Shown here: positions 13,251-28,586 of the stretch, piece by piece
Layout of the letters: the number at the start of each line of letters is the position of its first letter
Numbering within the stretch: position 1 is the first letter of the stretch
Source of the DNA: Cunninghamella blakesleeana
Taxonomy: Eukaryota > Mucoromycota > Mucoromycetes > Mucorales > Cunninghamellaceae
NCBI GenBank assembly: GCA_017871115.1
Contig: JAFCIZ010000002.1
Coordinates: 3,059,501-3,123,500, forward strand
Direction: 5' to 3'
DNA: 64,000 bases
Notes under the pieces: model-generated
What the model saw: the letters and a program-made list of their open reading frames with translations, nothing else
Told to the model about the DNA's origin: nothing
Databases searched by the model: none
Program-made: the position numbers and the translations under genes

Positions 13251-13995
13251 TTTTTTAATTGTTATTCTTTTTGGTTTTTATAAAAAAAATAAAGTGAAGT
13301 AAAGAAGAAAAAGAGAAAAAAAAAAAAATGGGAAAGAAAAAACACTTCTTTATATAATTTTGCAAGAACTTTTTTTAAGCTCCGGACTTTTAATTTGAAC
13401 AAATGATAATAGTGAAAATATTGAATATACCATTTTTTAAAACTCCTTCAAATATACATTATAAATAGTGGTTAAATCTAAGTGGGAAAGTCTAAACCAA
13501 AAATAGATACCAATTCTTTATAGCTTTATACTCTTAATATATGAAAATAAAAAACAAATGGTTTTTATTATTATTACTACCATTAATATATATTTTTATA
13601 TATTAATAAATAAAAATATATAATCATTTACAAGTATTTATAGCTTTATTTCTATAGTAATATCATATCAATATGAATAAAAAACATCTATGATATTCTT
13701 TTTATTTTCTTAAAATGGATATAGCATATTAAAAATATACCCCATATTATTTTAATAGCGGAGTGTTTGAAACTAATGCTATTTTTTATATTTTCACTCT
13801 TAATTTTTTATTTATAATAAATTAATATAATGATAAATTAGGGACATCATTATTTAATAAAAGGGTGATTCATATTATATAAATATCTATTATAATAAAC
13901 AATATATACATATATACATATATACATATATGCATATGCATACATGATTTATAAGGTAAGAGAAAAAGAAAATGTTTAGTAATAATAAAAGAAGG

Positions 13996-14075
13996 TATAG
14001 GTGGCATTTTTAACTAAATAAGAAAAAGTATAGGTGGCCGTCGTACAAAATCAGAAAAAAAAAGGTATAGGTGGC
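13996..14075 (+). repeat. Three spaced copies of TATAGGTGGC
   Basis: The decamer TATAGGTGGC occurs at 13996-14005, 14029-14038 and 14066-14075. Each copy is preceded by an A/G-rich stretch (GAAGG, GAAAAAG, GAAAAAAAAAGG), and starts are 33 and 37 bp apart. GC-rich ten-mers are rare in this sequence, so three in 80 bp look non-random. They lie 750-825 bp upstream of the allantoicase start and may be protein-binding sites. Confidence 0.6.
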
Positions 14076-14463
14076 ATATGATTGTGTTACTTGGTATAAG
14101 GATTATATCATTCTCTCAAAGTAAAAAATAAAATATTGTACCTCTTTGTCTTATTATTTTATTTTATTTTTAAAAAAAAACCATGGTCTTTTAAAATAAG
14201 AAGAAAAAAGTAGTAATACGAAAGATAGTAATTATAAATATTATTTTAGAAGCAAAAAAAGGTCAAAGTTTTTCGATTTTTTTTTAAAAAAAATAGTTTT
14301 TTTTTAAAATATGATATGGAAGCAGAAAAAATAATTAATAGAAGACTGTATGAAATCAAAAAAATACTATAATTCTTTAATATATATATATATATATATA
14401 TAGCATTTGAATAAATAATGATTCTCAATACTGGATAAAAAAAAAGAAACGATAAAAAGTACT

Positions 14464-14548
14464 TTATATAAATGGTAATGCTTGTTGTACAAATTCAGGG
14501 CCATATTGCAAAAAGAGAATGAAGGTGAGGAAAACTAGTACTTGTAAA
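14464..14548 (-). other. Possible terminal exon of a small hydrophobic protein
   Basis: On the minus strand, a good acceptor (ATTACAG, ending 14549) is followed by an open frame of about 27 codons: LQVLVFLTFILFLQYG, then PEFVQQALPFI and a stop. It reads as one transmembrane helix with a polar, non-repetitive tail, unlike chance AT-rich frames. No upstream exon with an ATG could be placed; a possible donor (TTG|GTTAAA) about 50 bp upstream keeps the frame open but gives no start. It could be the last exon of a tiny membrane protein or a decayed fragment. Confidence 0.3.
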
Positions 14549-14976
14549 CTGTAATTTTTTTATTTTTTTTACAATGCAAAAATGATAAAATTTTAACCAA
14601 CCAATTTTCAGCTCCGGAAAATAAAAAAAAAATAATTTTGCATATTTAAATTTTTTTTTTAATTTTTTTCTTCTCTTTTCTATTTGTTTCAGACCTTTTT
14701 TACCTTTTGTTTATTTTTTCACTATTAAATATAACTTTTTATTTTTTTTTTCAACCTGTCAGCTATTTTCTATAAATATATACAGACTTATTTTTTCCTT
14801 AGTATGTATCATTCTGTTTTTTAAAAAAATAAAAAATACAATATGAAAGTAATGATATTGACTCATTCTTAGCTTTCTTCTTCTTTTTTATGAATCGTAG
14901 TTTATTTGAATCACCATTATATCAATCTTGTTAAATTTATATATATAGTAAAAGAAAAAAAATTGTAATATGTAAG

Positions 14977-15013
<37 letters not shown>

Positions 15014-15097
15014 AGAGAGAGAACAGAAATAGTTGTTGATATACGCTCCCTTTTTCTTTTTCTTTTTTTTTATATTCTATATCTATAGAAATCTAGT

Positions 15098-18000
15098 ATG
15101 CATTCAGATGATTGCCATCTTCTTGTTCTTACTGATTCAGTAAATTCAGATAGTTCATATTCTCTTTTACATACAGTATTTCATAATGGTATATAGTTTA
15201 TAATGATAAGGATGATAATAATAATAGACACATATTAATACGGAAGACATCTTTTCTGTTTTTTTTATTTTAGTGATATATATATCAACAGATAAAAATA
15301 TCATTCAAGAATGTCAAAATATTCAACAATCAGGCTCCTTTATTTTTATCATCATTGACGAAGAATATTATACAGAAATCAAACTATATCAATTATTATA
15401 TAGTATTTTACACGCAGTTCAATCTGAAAATATAAGCCAAGCTGCTGCTATAGGTAATGATTAAAATTATATTTATAAAAAAAATCAATGACTATACTAT
15501 TAACTAATTATATATATATTATTTCATAGTTTATTCATCTCGTAATTCATCAGAGTTTATGCTAAAATGTTTAGAGCATGGTGCTGTTGATTTCATTTTA
15601 AAACCGTTCCACCCATCTATTGTTAATACTATGTTTTTGGTAACCATAACCAGTATATACCCATTCACTACAGAAAAACAGATCATTCATTTCAATATTC
15701 TTTTTTTCTTTATCTATCTATTTATCATATATATATAAATATATATATATACCTATAGAATATCCGTCGTGCTCATAAAAAATTAAGTCAGGGGATTAGT
15801 CAAATTCACCTTACAGCCGCTGATAGAATTGTAACCAATCCTGTCGGAAATACTGGAAAGCATGATGAAATTTGGTCCTTATTCCAACATAGAATTCAAT
15901 CTCTTTATGATACCGAAAATGCTGAATTGTAAGAATATAATAATAATGCGTCGTGTCATTAATATAAAAACATGTATGATTGACTGATTAATTGATCTTG
16001 CTCATTTTATTTGTTTTTAAAAAATAGATTACATCAAAGCATTACTGATTATTTTACGCCAAAATCAATCATGTCTTTATTAAATTTAAAAACTATATCA
16101 TGGTAAGGAAAATATAAATAAATAAAATAGCAAATGGTAGTGACCATAATCATAATTAACGATATAAATATATAAATGTACCCATGAATTATAGTGAAAG
16201 AATTTCTGAATTACGTTCAAGTGTATGTAGTTGGAACTTTGCACCATTTGATTATAGTACTGATGAATTAATTCAATGTGCATTTATTATTTTAAGATAT
16301 ATTCTTGATCTACCTGCTTTGGAAGATATTATAATAGAGGACAGTAAGTAATAAAATAAATAATTACATATATACACAAACATATTTTTTTTTTATTTTA
16401 CTACTCGTGTTATTTTTTTTTATACTAATGTTTTATGCACATATATATGTAGATGAATTGTACATTTTCCTTATTGATGTAGCAAACATGTACCACTCTT
16501 TGAACCCTTACCACAACTTCCGTCATGCCATCGATGTAATGCAAGCCATCTTTTATTTTTTATGTCAAATGGGTGTAATTCCACCCTTGGAATCTAATGA
16601 TGGTCATGGCTATATTATTAGAGAAACAACGTCTTCCTCTTCTTCCTCTTCTTCTAATCCTTCTCCTTCTTCTCCTTCATGTGGTAATTATACATGGTTG
16701 AAAGGTCATAGAATGAAAGACATAATACAACCTTTAGATGTTTTGGCTTTGCTCTTAGCTAGTATTGGGCATGACGTTGGTCACCCTGGTGTCAATAATA
16801 TGTTTATGGTAATAACTATAATCTATGCATAAAAATAATACACCCTATATATAAAATTAATAGTAAAAGCGATATTCAATAATTACTAACACTAATATAC
16901 ATTATTTTAGGTAAAAACATCTACACCATTAGCGATATTATATAATGATCAATCCGTGCTTGAAAGCTTTCACTCCATGATGTTTTACAACCTTTTACGC
17001 CGACACTGTTTTCAGCCCCTAACATTATGGCAAACAAAAGATGAATGTATTTGGTTTCGAAAAATCATTGTGAAAAGTATATTGGCAACAGATATGGGAC
17101 TTCATAATGATTATGTTTCAAAAATTCAAGATCAAAAAAAACGTTTAGATAATCAACCTCTTGATATCACGAATAATACACAAAAAGAAAATGAATTATT
17201 AATTATCTATGGTGTTCTCATTAAATGTGCTGACATTAGCAACTGTGTAAATAAAAAGAAGAAAAAATATAATGATAAATTTATTCATTTATTTATATTG
17301 TCCTTTTTTTTTATTATACTAATATATATATATATACATTTTTATTTATTTTATAGGCAAGACCATTCCCAATAGCAAAAAGATGGGCTGAAATCCTTGC
17401 TGAAGAATTCTATGAACAAGGTGATTTGGAAAAGGAACTTGGTTTAGATGTAGCTCCTATTAATGAACGTAAAAAAGTGTCAATGGAGGACTTCCAATTA
17501 GGATTTAAGGAAAATATTGCATCAACATTATTTCGATCAGTAGCAAATGTTTTACCTGGTAATATATATAAATTATATAGTAAAAAAAATAAAATGTTGA
17601 GTATGTTTATGGATTTATTTTAAATTTTTACACACCTATCTATTAAAAATATCTTTAATTAGATATGGTTTTTATGCCTGATACACTTGAAACCAATTGC
17701 AATATTTGGACAAATAGAAAAAACCGTTATCACGATTCTGGAGTTGGCGAAGAAATATGTACAATTGGTAAAATTAATAAAAGATATTAATAAAAATAAA
17801 TTATAATAATAAGAATAAGAATAATAATAGTAATAATAATAATAGTATAATGTATATATTAATATAATTGTTCTTTTTTTAAATTTTACTTAATATATAT
17901 ATTCTAGATCACTCTTCAGAACATTCAGATATACATAATTATCCAAGTACAACACAACATCAACAACAACAACAACCTATTCACCTAGAAAAATTACAAA

Positions 18001-18131
18001 AAAAAACTGATCAACAACAACAGCAGCAACAGGAACAGCATCAGCACCAGCAACAGGAACAGTATCAGCAACATCGTCGGCATCAACAGCCTTCTATCAA
18101 AAAATCTTCCTGTCATTGTACCATTCTATAG
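15098..18131 (+). CDS. RegA-like cyclic-nucleotide phosphodiesterase with receiver domain and CaaX box
   Basis: Eleven exons: 15098-15188, 15274-15453, 15530-15639, 15759-15928, 16028-16102, 16195-16343, 16453-16808, 16911-17246, 17357-17558, 17663-17767 and 17908-18131 (665 residues). Residues 1-140 resemble a response-regulator receiver: FIFIIIDEEYY with the candidate phospho-Asp, AIVYSS, and AVDFILKPF with the conserved Lys. The class I phosphodiesterase domain follows, with YHNFRHAIDVMQA (HNxxH), ASIGHDVGHPGVNN (metal-binding HD) and KCADISN (second metal Asp). A Ser-rich insert lies between the first two motifs. The C-terminus is Gln/His-rich and ends KKSSCHCTIL, a CaaX box whose terminal Leu would favour geranylgeranylation. 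It likely lowers cAMP and may be membrane-anchored. Dictyostelium RegA has the same receiver-PDE order; phosphorelay control here is inferred. Confidence 0.88.
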
Positions 18132-18567
18132 AAAACCATCATGTCCTATATGATGTGCATCAATACTTTTTTTATTTTCTATTTTTTTCTCCAACTTTAA
18201 TTCTATAATGTAATATTTTTTCTTTACTCTTACTCCACTTCAGTGTGGCATATTTTGATTTAGAATATCTTATTTTTACTTTTCATTTGCTATTGTACGC
18301 TATGCGTAGCACATAAACCCTTCGTTTGCTCTGTATAGAATCACCTACCATTATTTGTATATATTAGCTATATATATTCATATTTATATAATACTGTCTT
18401 TTATATATATATATATAAACATTATTTTTCTTTGTAAATTATATTATTTTACTCCATTTTTTAATTAATAAAATATTTTATTTAAAAAACTTTTTAAAAA
18501 TTCTAAGAACATATATAAATAAAATAAAATAAAAAGAACAACCCTCTACGTATTAAAAATAAACATT
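18132..18567. other. Convergent 3' region, phosphodiesterase (+) / AIF-type gene (-)
   Basis: Contains A/T-rich 3' untranslated sequence with a TA run near 18401-18416. No gene or RNA seen. Confidence 0.6.
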
Positions 18568-19268
18568 TTAATGGTCATCTTCATCATATAAGTTGAATCT
18601 ATTAAAAAAAATAGGTCAATATTAATAATGGTCGTTTTGAAATAATAATAGTAATGAGCGTATATATACAATGACTTACTTTTTGAGTAAATTGTCTACT
18701 TTATCAGAGGTCAAACCAGCATCAATAATATCACGAGCTTCTTGTACTTTACCAAACACGTTGAAGAGTACTAAACCTACGATCTTTCTATCTCGAACAT
18801 AAAAGACTAATCCTTTACCGAACTATATTATTTTTTTTTTGAAAAAAAAAAAAAAATGTTGTTAATATGATGATGAGAACGATTTATTTATTATTTTGAT
18901 TATTACTATTATTTTCTTTACTTTTTCATCTTGTACGGGATTAGCATTAGATTTTACAGCTTGCTTACTACCACCATCTTGATTAGGTTGTTGTTGACCA
19001 GCAATACGAGGACTATCTGATTCAGAAGCAGCACCAACAGCAGGTGTATCCTTTTCAGTAGATTTTGCCCAAACACTAATAGTTGATAATTGAGAATCGA
19101 TCAAACCAACAGCTTCGTACCCAACTTCAGGGCCTAAATCGGACCAGAACATAGATTGATGACGATAAGGTTTGACTTTTTTACCTACCATGTTTTGTCC
19201 AGCATGACGTCCTAATTATTTTATAAACAATGAATAAATATGAGATTAAATTAGTATAATTATAAGCG

Positions 19269-19312
<44 letters not shown>

Positions 19313-21230
19313 TTAATACTATTTTTTTTTTACCAGAGAGAACAGCATGATCATGATGTTCAATACGACGACGGCCTAATTGGATATCGTGGAATGAGAC
19401 CATATCACCAGCAGCGTAGACATCTTTACGTGCTTCTAATTCGGCATTGACTACTACACCAGATCGTTGCTCATCAATTTCTAAACCGGCTTCACGAGCT
19501 AAATTCACACGAGGCTCAATACCAATAGCGACTACTACATGATCAGCGGTTATAACATCATTGCCTGCATTTAACGTTAACTTCACTTTGCTTCCATCTT
19601 CCAATACTTCTAAATTATCAATCACACTGTTGGATTTAACATCAACACCCACTAAAAATAAAAATAAAAGGAACAGCATGTTGAATACAATTAGCTATGC
19701 CATTTTATATAATATATACATATACATATATATATTAAATTATAATTAAACTATATCACTTACATTTTTGTACACGAGTAGTTGTCCATTTTGTTAAATA
19801 AGATGGGAAAACATTGGCCATATTACCCTCTAAATATTGAATAAATAATATAATTAGTTAAATTAAATTAAATTAAATTGGGCCATATTATATTGTATCA
19901 GATTATTATTATTATTTTCGTATTTGTAAAAAAAATTACCTTCAGGGAAAACTTGAGTAATTTTAATATCTTTTTGTTTGCTTGCGCGATTAGCCAATGC
20001 AACAGCTAATTCAGAACCTAAAAATCCGCCTCCAATAACAGCTACATGGCTTCCAGGTTTGACAATAGCATCCAATTGTTTAAGATCTTCCACTGTTCTA
20101 AAAGTGGTAATTTTTGATGATTCAGGTTGTTTAGGTAAATGCTTAGGAGCACCACCAGTTGCCAATAATACCTAATATATATATATATATACAAGATTAA
20201 TCGCTGATACTTTTTTATTTATTTTATGCTACTTTAATTTATTACTATCCTTTTATATACCTTATTGTAATAAATGGCGCTACCATCGGCAAGAGTTACA
20301 GTATGATCTTCCACATTTAACTTAGTGACAGGTTTACTTAATAATAATTTAATTTTATCTGTTTCTAAATCTGATCCAGAAGCATCGTCAATAATTTCAT
20401 AAAGTGACTCATCTTGATAATAAATGCTACGTTCATTTCCTTGCCACTTGAAATAAATTAAATTAAAAATTAAAATGACTTTTATAAATATATTTACTTA
20501 TATACTTGAAGGTGTCGCACTATCCGTTTATATATACATATATATACATATACTTACATCCTTGAATCTTAAATTAGTAGCAACTTCAGGATCTTCAGAG
20601 AACCAAATTTCTTTAGACAAAGGAGGACGCATATATGGAGCATAGGATTCATCTCCAATAATGATTACCTAATAAATCGATGAATAAATAAATAAATATT
20701 AATAATCAGATAAAATAATAATAATAATAAGCCTTTACTATTACTAACGTTATTACTACTATTGTTGTTCCCCCTCCCCCTTTTGTATTATTATTATTAA
20801 TAATATTTGAATAACTTACATTGGCATCAGAGTCAAGTTCCTTAATAGCTTGTGCAGCAGCAAAGGACGCGGTACCAGCACCTATTAAGACATAGGGTTT
20901 TTGAATTTTTTTAACAGGAGCTGTAGTAACTTGCTCTTTTTCGTCTTGTTGTTCAGATTGATTATTAATATCCTTGTTAACAATAGGTGATTCATGTTCT
21001 ATATGTTGTTGCTGCTTTTTTGGTTTAGGAGGAGGTGATGTCAATTTGAAAAGGATAGGACCAAATACTAATAAGGAACCAATAGCCCAAGGTGTAGCAC
21101 TTCCTGTAGTAGTACTGTGTTGTTGTGATGAGCTAGGAATAGAATAAGCTCGATAACCTGTCAATCCTCTTTTAGGTAATGTTCTTAAAGCGGATCGTCT
21201 AGCTGAAACTCGTAAAGCTGCTGATATCAT
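18568..21230 (-). CDS. AIF-type mitochondrial FAD/NADH oxidoreductase
   Basis: Nine exons: 21230-20820, 20668-20558, 20446-20261, 20171-19940, 19829-19764, 19651-19334, 19211-18922, 18822-18680 and 18598-18568 (595 residues). The N-terminus is a basic, Arg/Ser-rich mitochondrial presequence ([20 protein letters not shown]) followed by a hydrophobic segment ([15 protein letters not shown]). The FAD-binding motif is [16 protein letters not shown], the NADH-binding motif [18 protein letters not shown], and the late FAD motif [19 protein letters not shown] and VFPEEGNM are AIF signatures, as is the C-terminal dimerisation domain beginning [21 protein letters not shown]. Known family role: intermembrane-space enzyme needed for respiratory-chain assembly and, in some organisms, cell death. 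Confidence 0.93.
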
Positions 21231-22818
21231 TTTATTTATTTTAACAGGATAATAAAAAAAATAGTAGAGAGAAAAAGAAAATAAATTTTTTAAAAATTTT
21301 AAAATAGCCTAGGGAGATTTAAATCCCCGCCCACTCTATTTTTTTTAATGCGATGATCATATACTATTATATATGTATATACAACTTATGAAATCCAAAA
21401 CTATTACATTATTGATTTATTTAAGCATCTAATTTTTTTTTTAAAATATTAAAATATTTAATTATAATAACCGTAAATTTTTATCAAGAACGAAATTTTT
21501 ATAAAATTTGAAAAGAAATCGTCGAGTACTAAGATCAATATTAAAAGAAATAATGAACATATACTTGTCATATTTTCTGTTATTAAAAATCATTCCTCCA
21601 CACACTCGTAAATTATTGGACATATGAACAATAAAAATAAAATCTGATTTATATACATAAAACTTGAAAATGGAACAAAATTGTTTTAATTGAGAGTAAT
21701 TAGGTTGTTTATAAAAATAATTGAATTTTAGATAATATGTCTTTTTTTAAATACATATATATACACATTTAGAAATGATTTTATATAACAGTTAACATGA
21801 TTAAATGTCAAGAACAAACATCCTTTCCATAATTTTTAGAGTTTATAGATTATTTTCTTCCAAATCGTATAACCTGTAATTCTTGTATAGAATGCAGACA
21901 AACAGTTAAATGTTGCTCCGAGAGTTTGACATGGAACAATGATTTAAAAGCATACCATTGGCCAGGAAACTCTATGTGCGACAGCGAAACACCTCAATAA
22001 TGTTAAAACCAAGAGATATATAAATGAATGCAACCCTTTTTTACTGTAAACATTACTGTTTTTTTAAAATTTAATAAATATGATTTAAGATAAGATAAAA
22101 TAAATAACGGATAGAAAATATTTTATTTATATTTTGCTTATTTTCTAAAAAAAAAGAACATTTAAAGAATAATACTCATCTATACCCATAAACAGTATAC
22201 TAATTAGCTTGAAATTATAATAGGCCAACAGCTTAAACATTCTATATTCATAGGCCAATTTTCATAGGATGGTTTTCAGGGCTCACTAGTTAAATTAAAA
22301 GAATCATATCAAAGCTAAATACTCTAATATATACATAAATAAAACACCAATTGACCTGATATTGTAATAGACTCGTTGTCTATGAAGTCATTTAAATATT
22401 TAACTTCAAGAATTACTTTTTCCAATATATTATAAAATAATATATTTTTATACTACTTATTAACTTATAAAATAAAAAAGTTTTTTAAATAGAAATACGT
22501 TCGTATGCGAAATATCAACTAAAAAATTATATTTATGTATAAAAAATAAAAAATAAAACATATACAGCTAGGAAATATATTTTATATTAAATAAAATAAT
22601 AATCAAAATGATGATGATAATATACATATATAATAATTAAAAGAAAAGTATTATTATTTTAAAAAAGTTGATTAAACCCAAAAGAAACAAAATCAGATTA
22701 AACTAAATATTTTTTTAGCCTAAAAAAAATGCGAGCGGAGATTAACAATGAATAGTTTAAAAAGCATTCCAAATCGAAAAATTTAGAAAACTTTAGTTTT
22801 TCATTCTTATAATACAAT
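21231..22818. other. Intergenic region with one possible orphan exon
   Basis: Between the AIF-type gene (-) and the eL41 gene (+). The proximal part has a minus-strand CT tract (RC of GAGAGAAAAAGAAAAT, near 21267). Apart from the orphan frame at 21850-21992 I see only A/T-rich sequence, plus two short AATAGGCCAA/CATAGGCCAA repeats near 22220 and 22250. Confidence 0.5.
21850..21992 (-). other. Orphan open frame, possible terminal exon or gene relic
   Basis: On the minus strand an acceptor-like TTATTGAG at 21993 is followed by 46 codons and a stop. The peptide includes SLSHIEFPGQWYAFKSLF, then VKLSEQHLTVCLHSIQEL and VIRFGRK. Composition is balanced, base content is higher in GC than the surroundings, and there is no ATG. 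No matching upstream exon was found within about 300 bp. It could be a 3'-terminal exon with a distant partner, or a relic. I do not recognise the sequence. Confidence 0.3.
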
Positions 22819-22983
22819 AGTAAGTTACAAAAAAAAAATGTGTCCATCCATCCATCCATCCATTTGATTTATTCATCCATCCATACTTATATTATTTATT
22901 TATTAGTGAGAGATAAGTGGAAGAAGAAAAGACAAAGACGTCTCAAGGCTAAGAGAAAGAAAATGAGAGCTAGATCCAAATAA
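22819..22983 (+). CDS. RPL41: Ribosomal protein eL41, start codon split by an intron
   Basis: The second exon (22907-22983) encodes a very basic peptide ending KKMRARSK then TAA. With the A of the start codon contributed by the first exon (position 22819, donor A|GTAAGT) and TG by the second (acceptor TTATTAG), the product is exactly 25 residues beginning MRDKWKKKRQRR, which is the length and pattern of eL41. eL41 is the smallest protein of the large ribosomal subunit and lies near the subunit interface. The intron is 22820-22906 (87 nt). The first exon is otherwise 5' untranslated; its start is unknown. No alternative in-frame ATG exists upstream in the second exon. Confidence 0.88.
   Translation, partial: SKLQKKNVSIHPSIHLIYSSIHTYIIYLLVRDKWKKKRQRRLKAKRKKMRARSK
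22841..22891 (+). repeat. (TCCA)n repeats in the eL41 intron
   Basis: Two clusters of TCCA tetranucleotides (TCCATCCATCCATCCATC and ATTCATCCATCCATAC) fill the middle of the eL41 intron. They are simple repeats; no snoRNA boxes were recognised. Confidence 0.75.
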
Positions 22984-23523
22984 GCAAATCGCACCCTCTC
23001 CACCAACTTGATATGAATTAATGATATTTTATATATTAAACAAGAAATATATAAAATATAATACGCGTAAATAATACTTGATTACTCTCTCTCCCTCTCT
23101 TATTACCCTTAAACTGGTTTTATGATTATTTTTTTGTAATTATCCTATATTTTACATACTTTTTTATTTTTCTTGCTTAAATATATACTTTATTATTATC
23201 TCAATTCAATTTGGAAATAAAATAAACCTTATTTTATATATAAAAATTATAGATACAATTCATATATCACTGTTATTATTACTATTATTTGTATTTTTTT
23301 AATAATGGATGTGAGTAGATAATGATATACTGTTATTATTCCTTATATAAGACTAAAATCATCATTTAATTATATCACTAGTAAAATAATACAGAAATAA
23401 TATAAGATGGAGAAGTATAGAAAAAGTTTATTAGTATTATATTAATATTTACAATATGAATTAAAATGATAATCAAAATATAAGGATGAAGATGATTAGT
23501 TTAAAGAAAAAAGTATGCTACTA
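22984..23523. other. Convergent 3' region, eL41 (+) / GCN5 (-)
   Basis: A/T-rich with CTCTCTCTCCCTCTCTTATT near 23083. No gene seen. Confidence 0.55.
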
Positions 23524-26486
<2,963 letters not shown>

Positions 26487-27937
26487 TTATCTATAATAAA
26501 TAAAAATAATAATATTAATGATTTTCATAAAATAAAATGAAAATAAAAGAGATTTTAAAAAAAAATAAAAAAAAATAAAAAAATAAAAAAAATAAACAAT
26601 AATAATAATATCAATAATAATAATATTATTATTAATAATAATATTAATATTAATACTAATACTAATATTAATATTAATACTAATACCAATATTAATAATT
26701 CCTTTATCAAAAAATTACCTCTACCTTATTGTAAATTGTACTAAGTATTTATTTTGTTTGTTTTGTTCAAAGAATGGACAAAGTATAGTAATAACTTATT
26801 TTTTTTAGGTATAATTTTTTTTTTAATTGAGAAAAAATAAAATAAAATATGTGAGGAAGCAAAAAAATAGGTGAAAGAAAAAAACTCCACTTTTTAAAAA
26901 AAATAAATTTATTTTATCGATCCCCTTTCTTATTTTTTTATTTTTCTATTATACTATTAATATGGATATGGATATGAATACGGTATTTTTTGATTTATCA
27001 TATATTTTTTTCAATAGTTTAATTAGCATCTGAGTTATTAAATATCTGCTTTTAATTTAATACATTGAAACTGTTAAACATTATTTTCATAGTAAAAAAT
27101 AGTGAGAAAAAAAACAAAAATTTATAAAATATATAACTTTTGCGTATAATTATTATTTTTTCATGAGTGTGTTTTTTTTATTTTTATTTTTTTATATTGT
27201 ATAACAAGAATAAATAAACACATATACCTCTTTATTTTATATACTTTTAAAAAAATATGTTAACTTTTTAAATATGCATGTTTTTCCATTTTAAGTAATT
27301 TTTTTTACAAGAGACTAGTATTATTATATTCATCTATTATATCAAATAGTCATTTTTATTTTTTTACTCTATATACGTATATATCTAATTAATATATTGG
27401 TTCAGTTATTATAGTTTTTAATTTGGATCAATAATTATATAGTTGTAAATTAAAATCAGATTCTACTTTATTTATATCAAGTGGCATTGCTGTTTAAAAA
27501 ACTAATATATATAGCAGTTTTGATGATATTTTCAAAATTTTCGAGTCTGATGGTAATGATGTTTATACTACCTTAAATTTTAAAATTTTCTTCACTTGTC
27601 TTTTCCTTTGAATTTTTATTTTTACTTTGGCAAAACATTTCATTTCATTGGTTTTTTTTAAAGAAGTTAATCATATATAAATTAATAATATTTTGAAATA
27701 AAATTAATTTATTAAAATACTTAATTTTTATTATATAATAATTATTGTTAATATATAGCACTGGAAAGAGATGGCGTGCTTTACGCATAAGAATAATCAA
27801 TGATTATTTTTATTACTTTATTTATTTCATTCACTATTTATATTTATATTTATTTATATTTATTTATTATTTATATTATTATTTTTCTTGAAAATAGTCT
27901 TATCATTTTTCTCTCTTCTTAGGAGAAGAAAATGATG
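26487..27937. other. Intergenic region between GCN5 and the retrotransposon cluster
   Basis: Contains the GCN5 promoter side and an imperfect AAT/ATT tandem array (about 26596-26700), otherwise A/T-rich unique sequence. No target-site copy matching the other end of element 1 was found at its right border. Confidence 0.5.
26596..26700. repeat. Imperfect AAT/ATT/TAC tandem array
   Basis: Runs of ATAATA, ATTAAT and ACTAAT triplet-like units, able to fold on themselves since AATAATATTATT is palindromic. Simple-sequence DNA upstream of GCN5. Confidence 0.7.
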
Positions 27938-28581
27938 TGTTATGTTCTGGCTAAACCTCCCATATTTGGGCAAGGCTTAACTATAATCTTATTTTATATA
28001 TATACATATAGGTATATATATCCCATTTAAACTCAGTATAGATATATATATATACTCTCTTATATATATGCACTAGCATATATATATCAATGATCGGTAT
28101 TTAAAATTCAAATCCTTTTTATATAAATACTCGACAATTTTTATTTTATTTTTGAAAAATCAGTTAATAACAAGTTAATTTTAAATAAAAGAACTTATAT
28201 TATAACCAATAAGTCTATTAACTCATCTTTTTAACTAAAGATTATTTTTATTTTATATTAATATTGTTGATTACTATCCAATATTACTTTATATTATTTT
28301 ATTATAATAATCGTTGATCTTTATCCGATATTATACTTATTTTATTTTAATTTTATTACTTTGTCTATATAATTGTTGATCTTTATCCAATTATATAATT
28401 TATTTTATTTTACTTTATTATTTTATTTTTATTTTAAACTATAAATCTAAACTAAGTTGTATCTACTTATAAAACAAGATACTGGTGCTCACTGACAACT
28501 AAACTAAACTACAAAGCTATCTACTTTCCAAAACTATAAAAGGAAATTCTACTTTTACAACAACCAAAAATTTACACAACA
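27938..28581 (+). repeat. E1 5' LTR
   Basis: Begins TGTTATGTTCTGG and ends TTTACACAACA (TG...CA). Contains a TATA box TATAAATA at 28122-28129, a second TATA-like TTATAAAAC at 28467, and a TGGTGCTCACTG copy at 28483-28494 that repeats the primer-binding site 104 bp downstream. Confidence 0.88.
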
Positions 28582-28586
28582 TATTT

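Larger units (their letters stand above)
13251..15097. other. Divergent intergenic region, allantoicase (-) / phosphodiesterase (+)
   Basis: About 1.85 kb with three TATAGGTGGC repeats (13996-14075), a possible small hydrophobic exon on the minus strand (14464-14548), TA-repeat runs near 14382-14402 and 14990-15009, and a CT-rich tract (CGCTCCCTTTTTCTTTTTC, near 15043) ahead of the phosphodiesterase start. The rest is A/T-rich without a recognisable gene. Confidence 0.55.
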
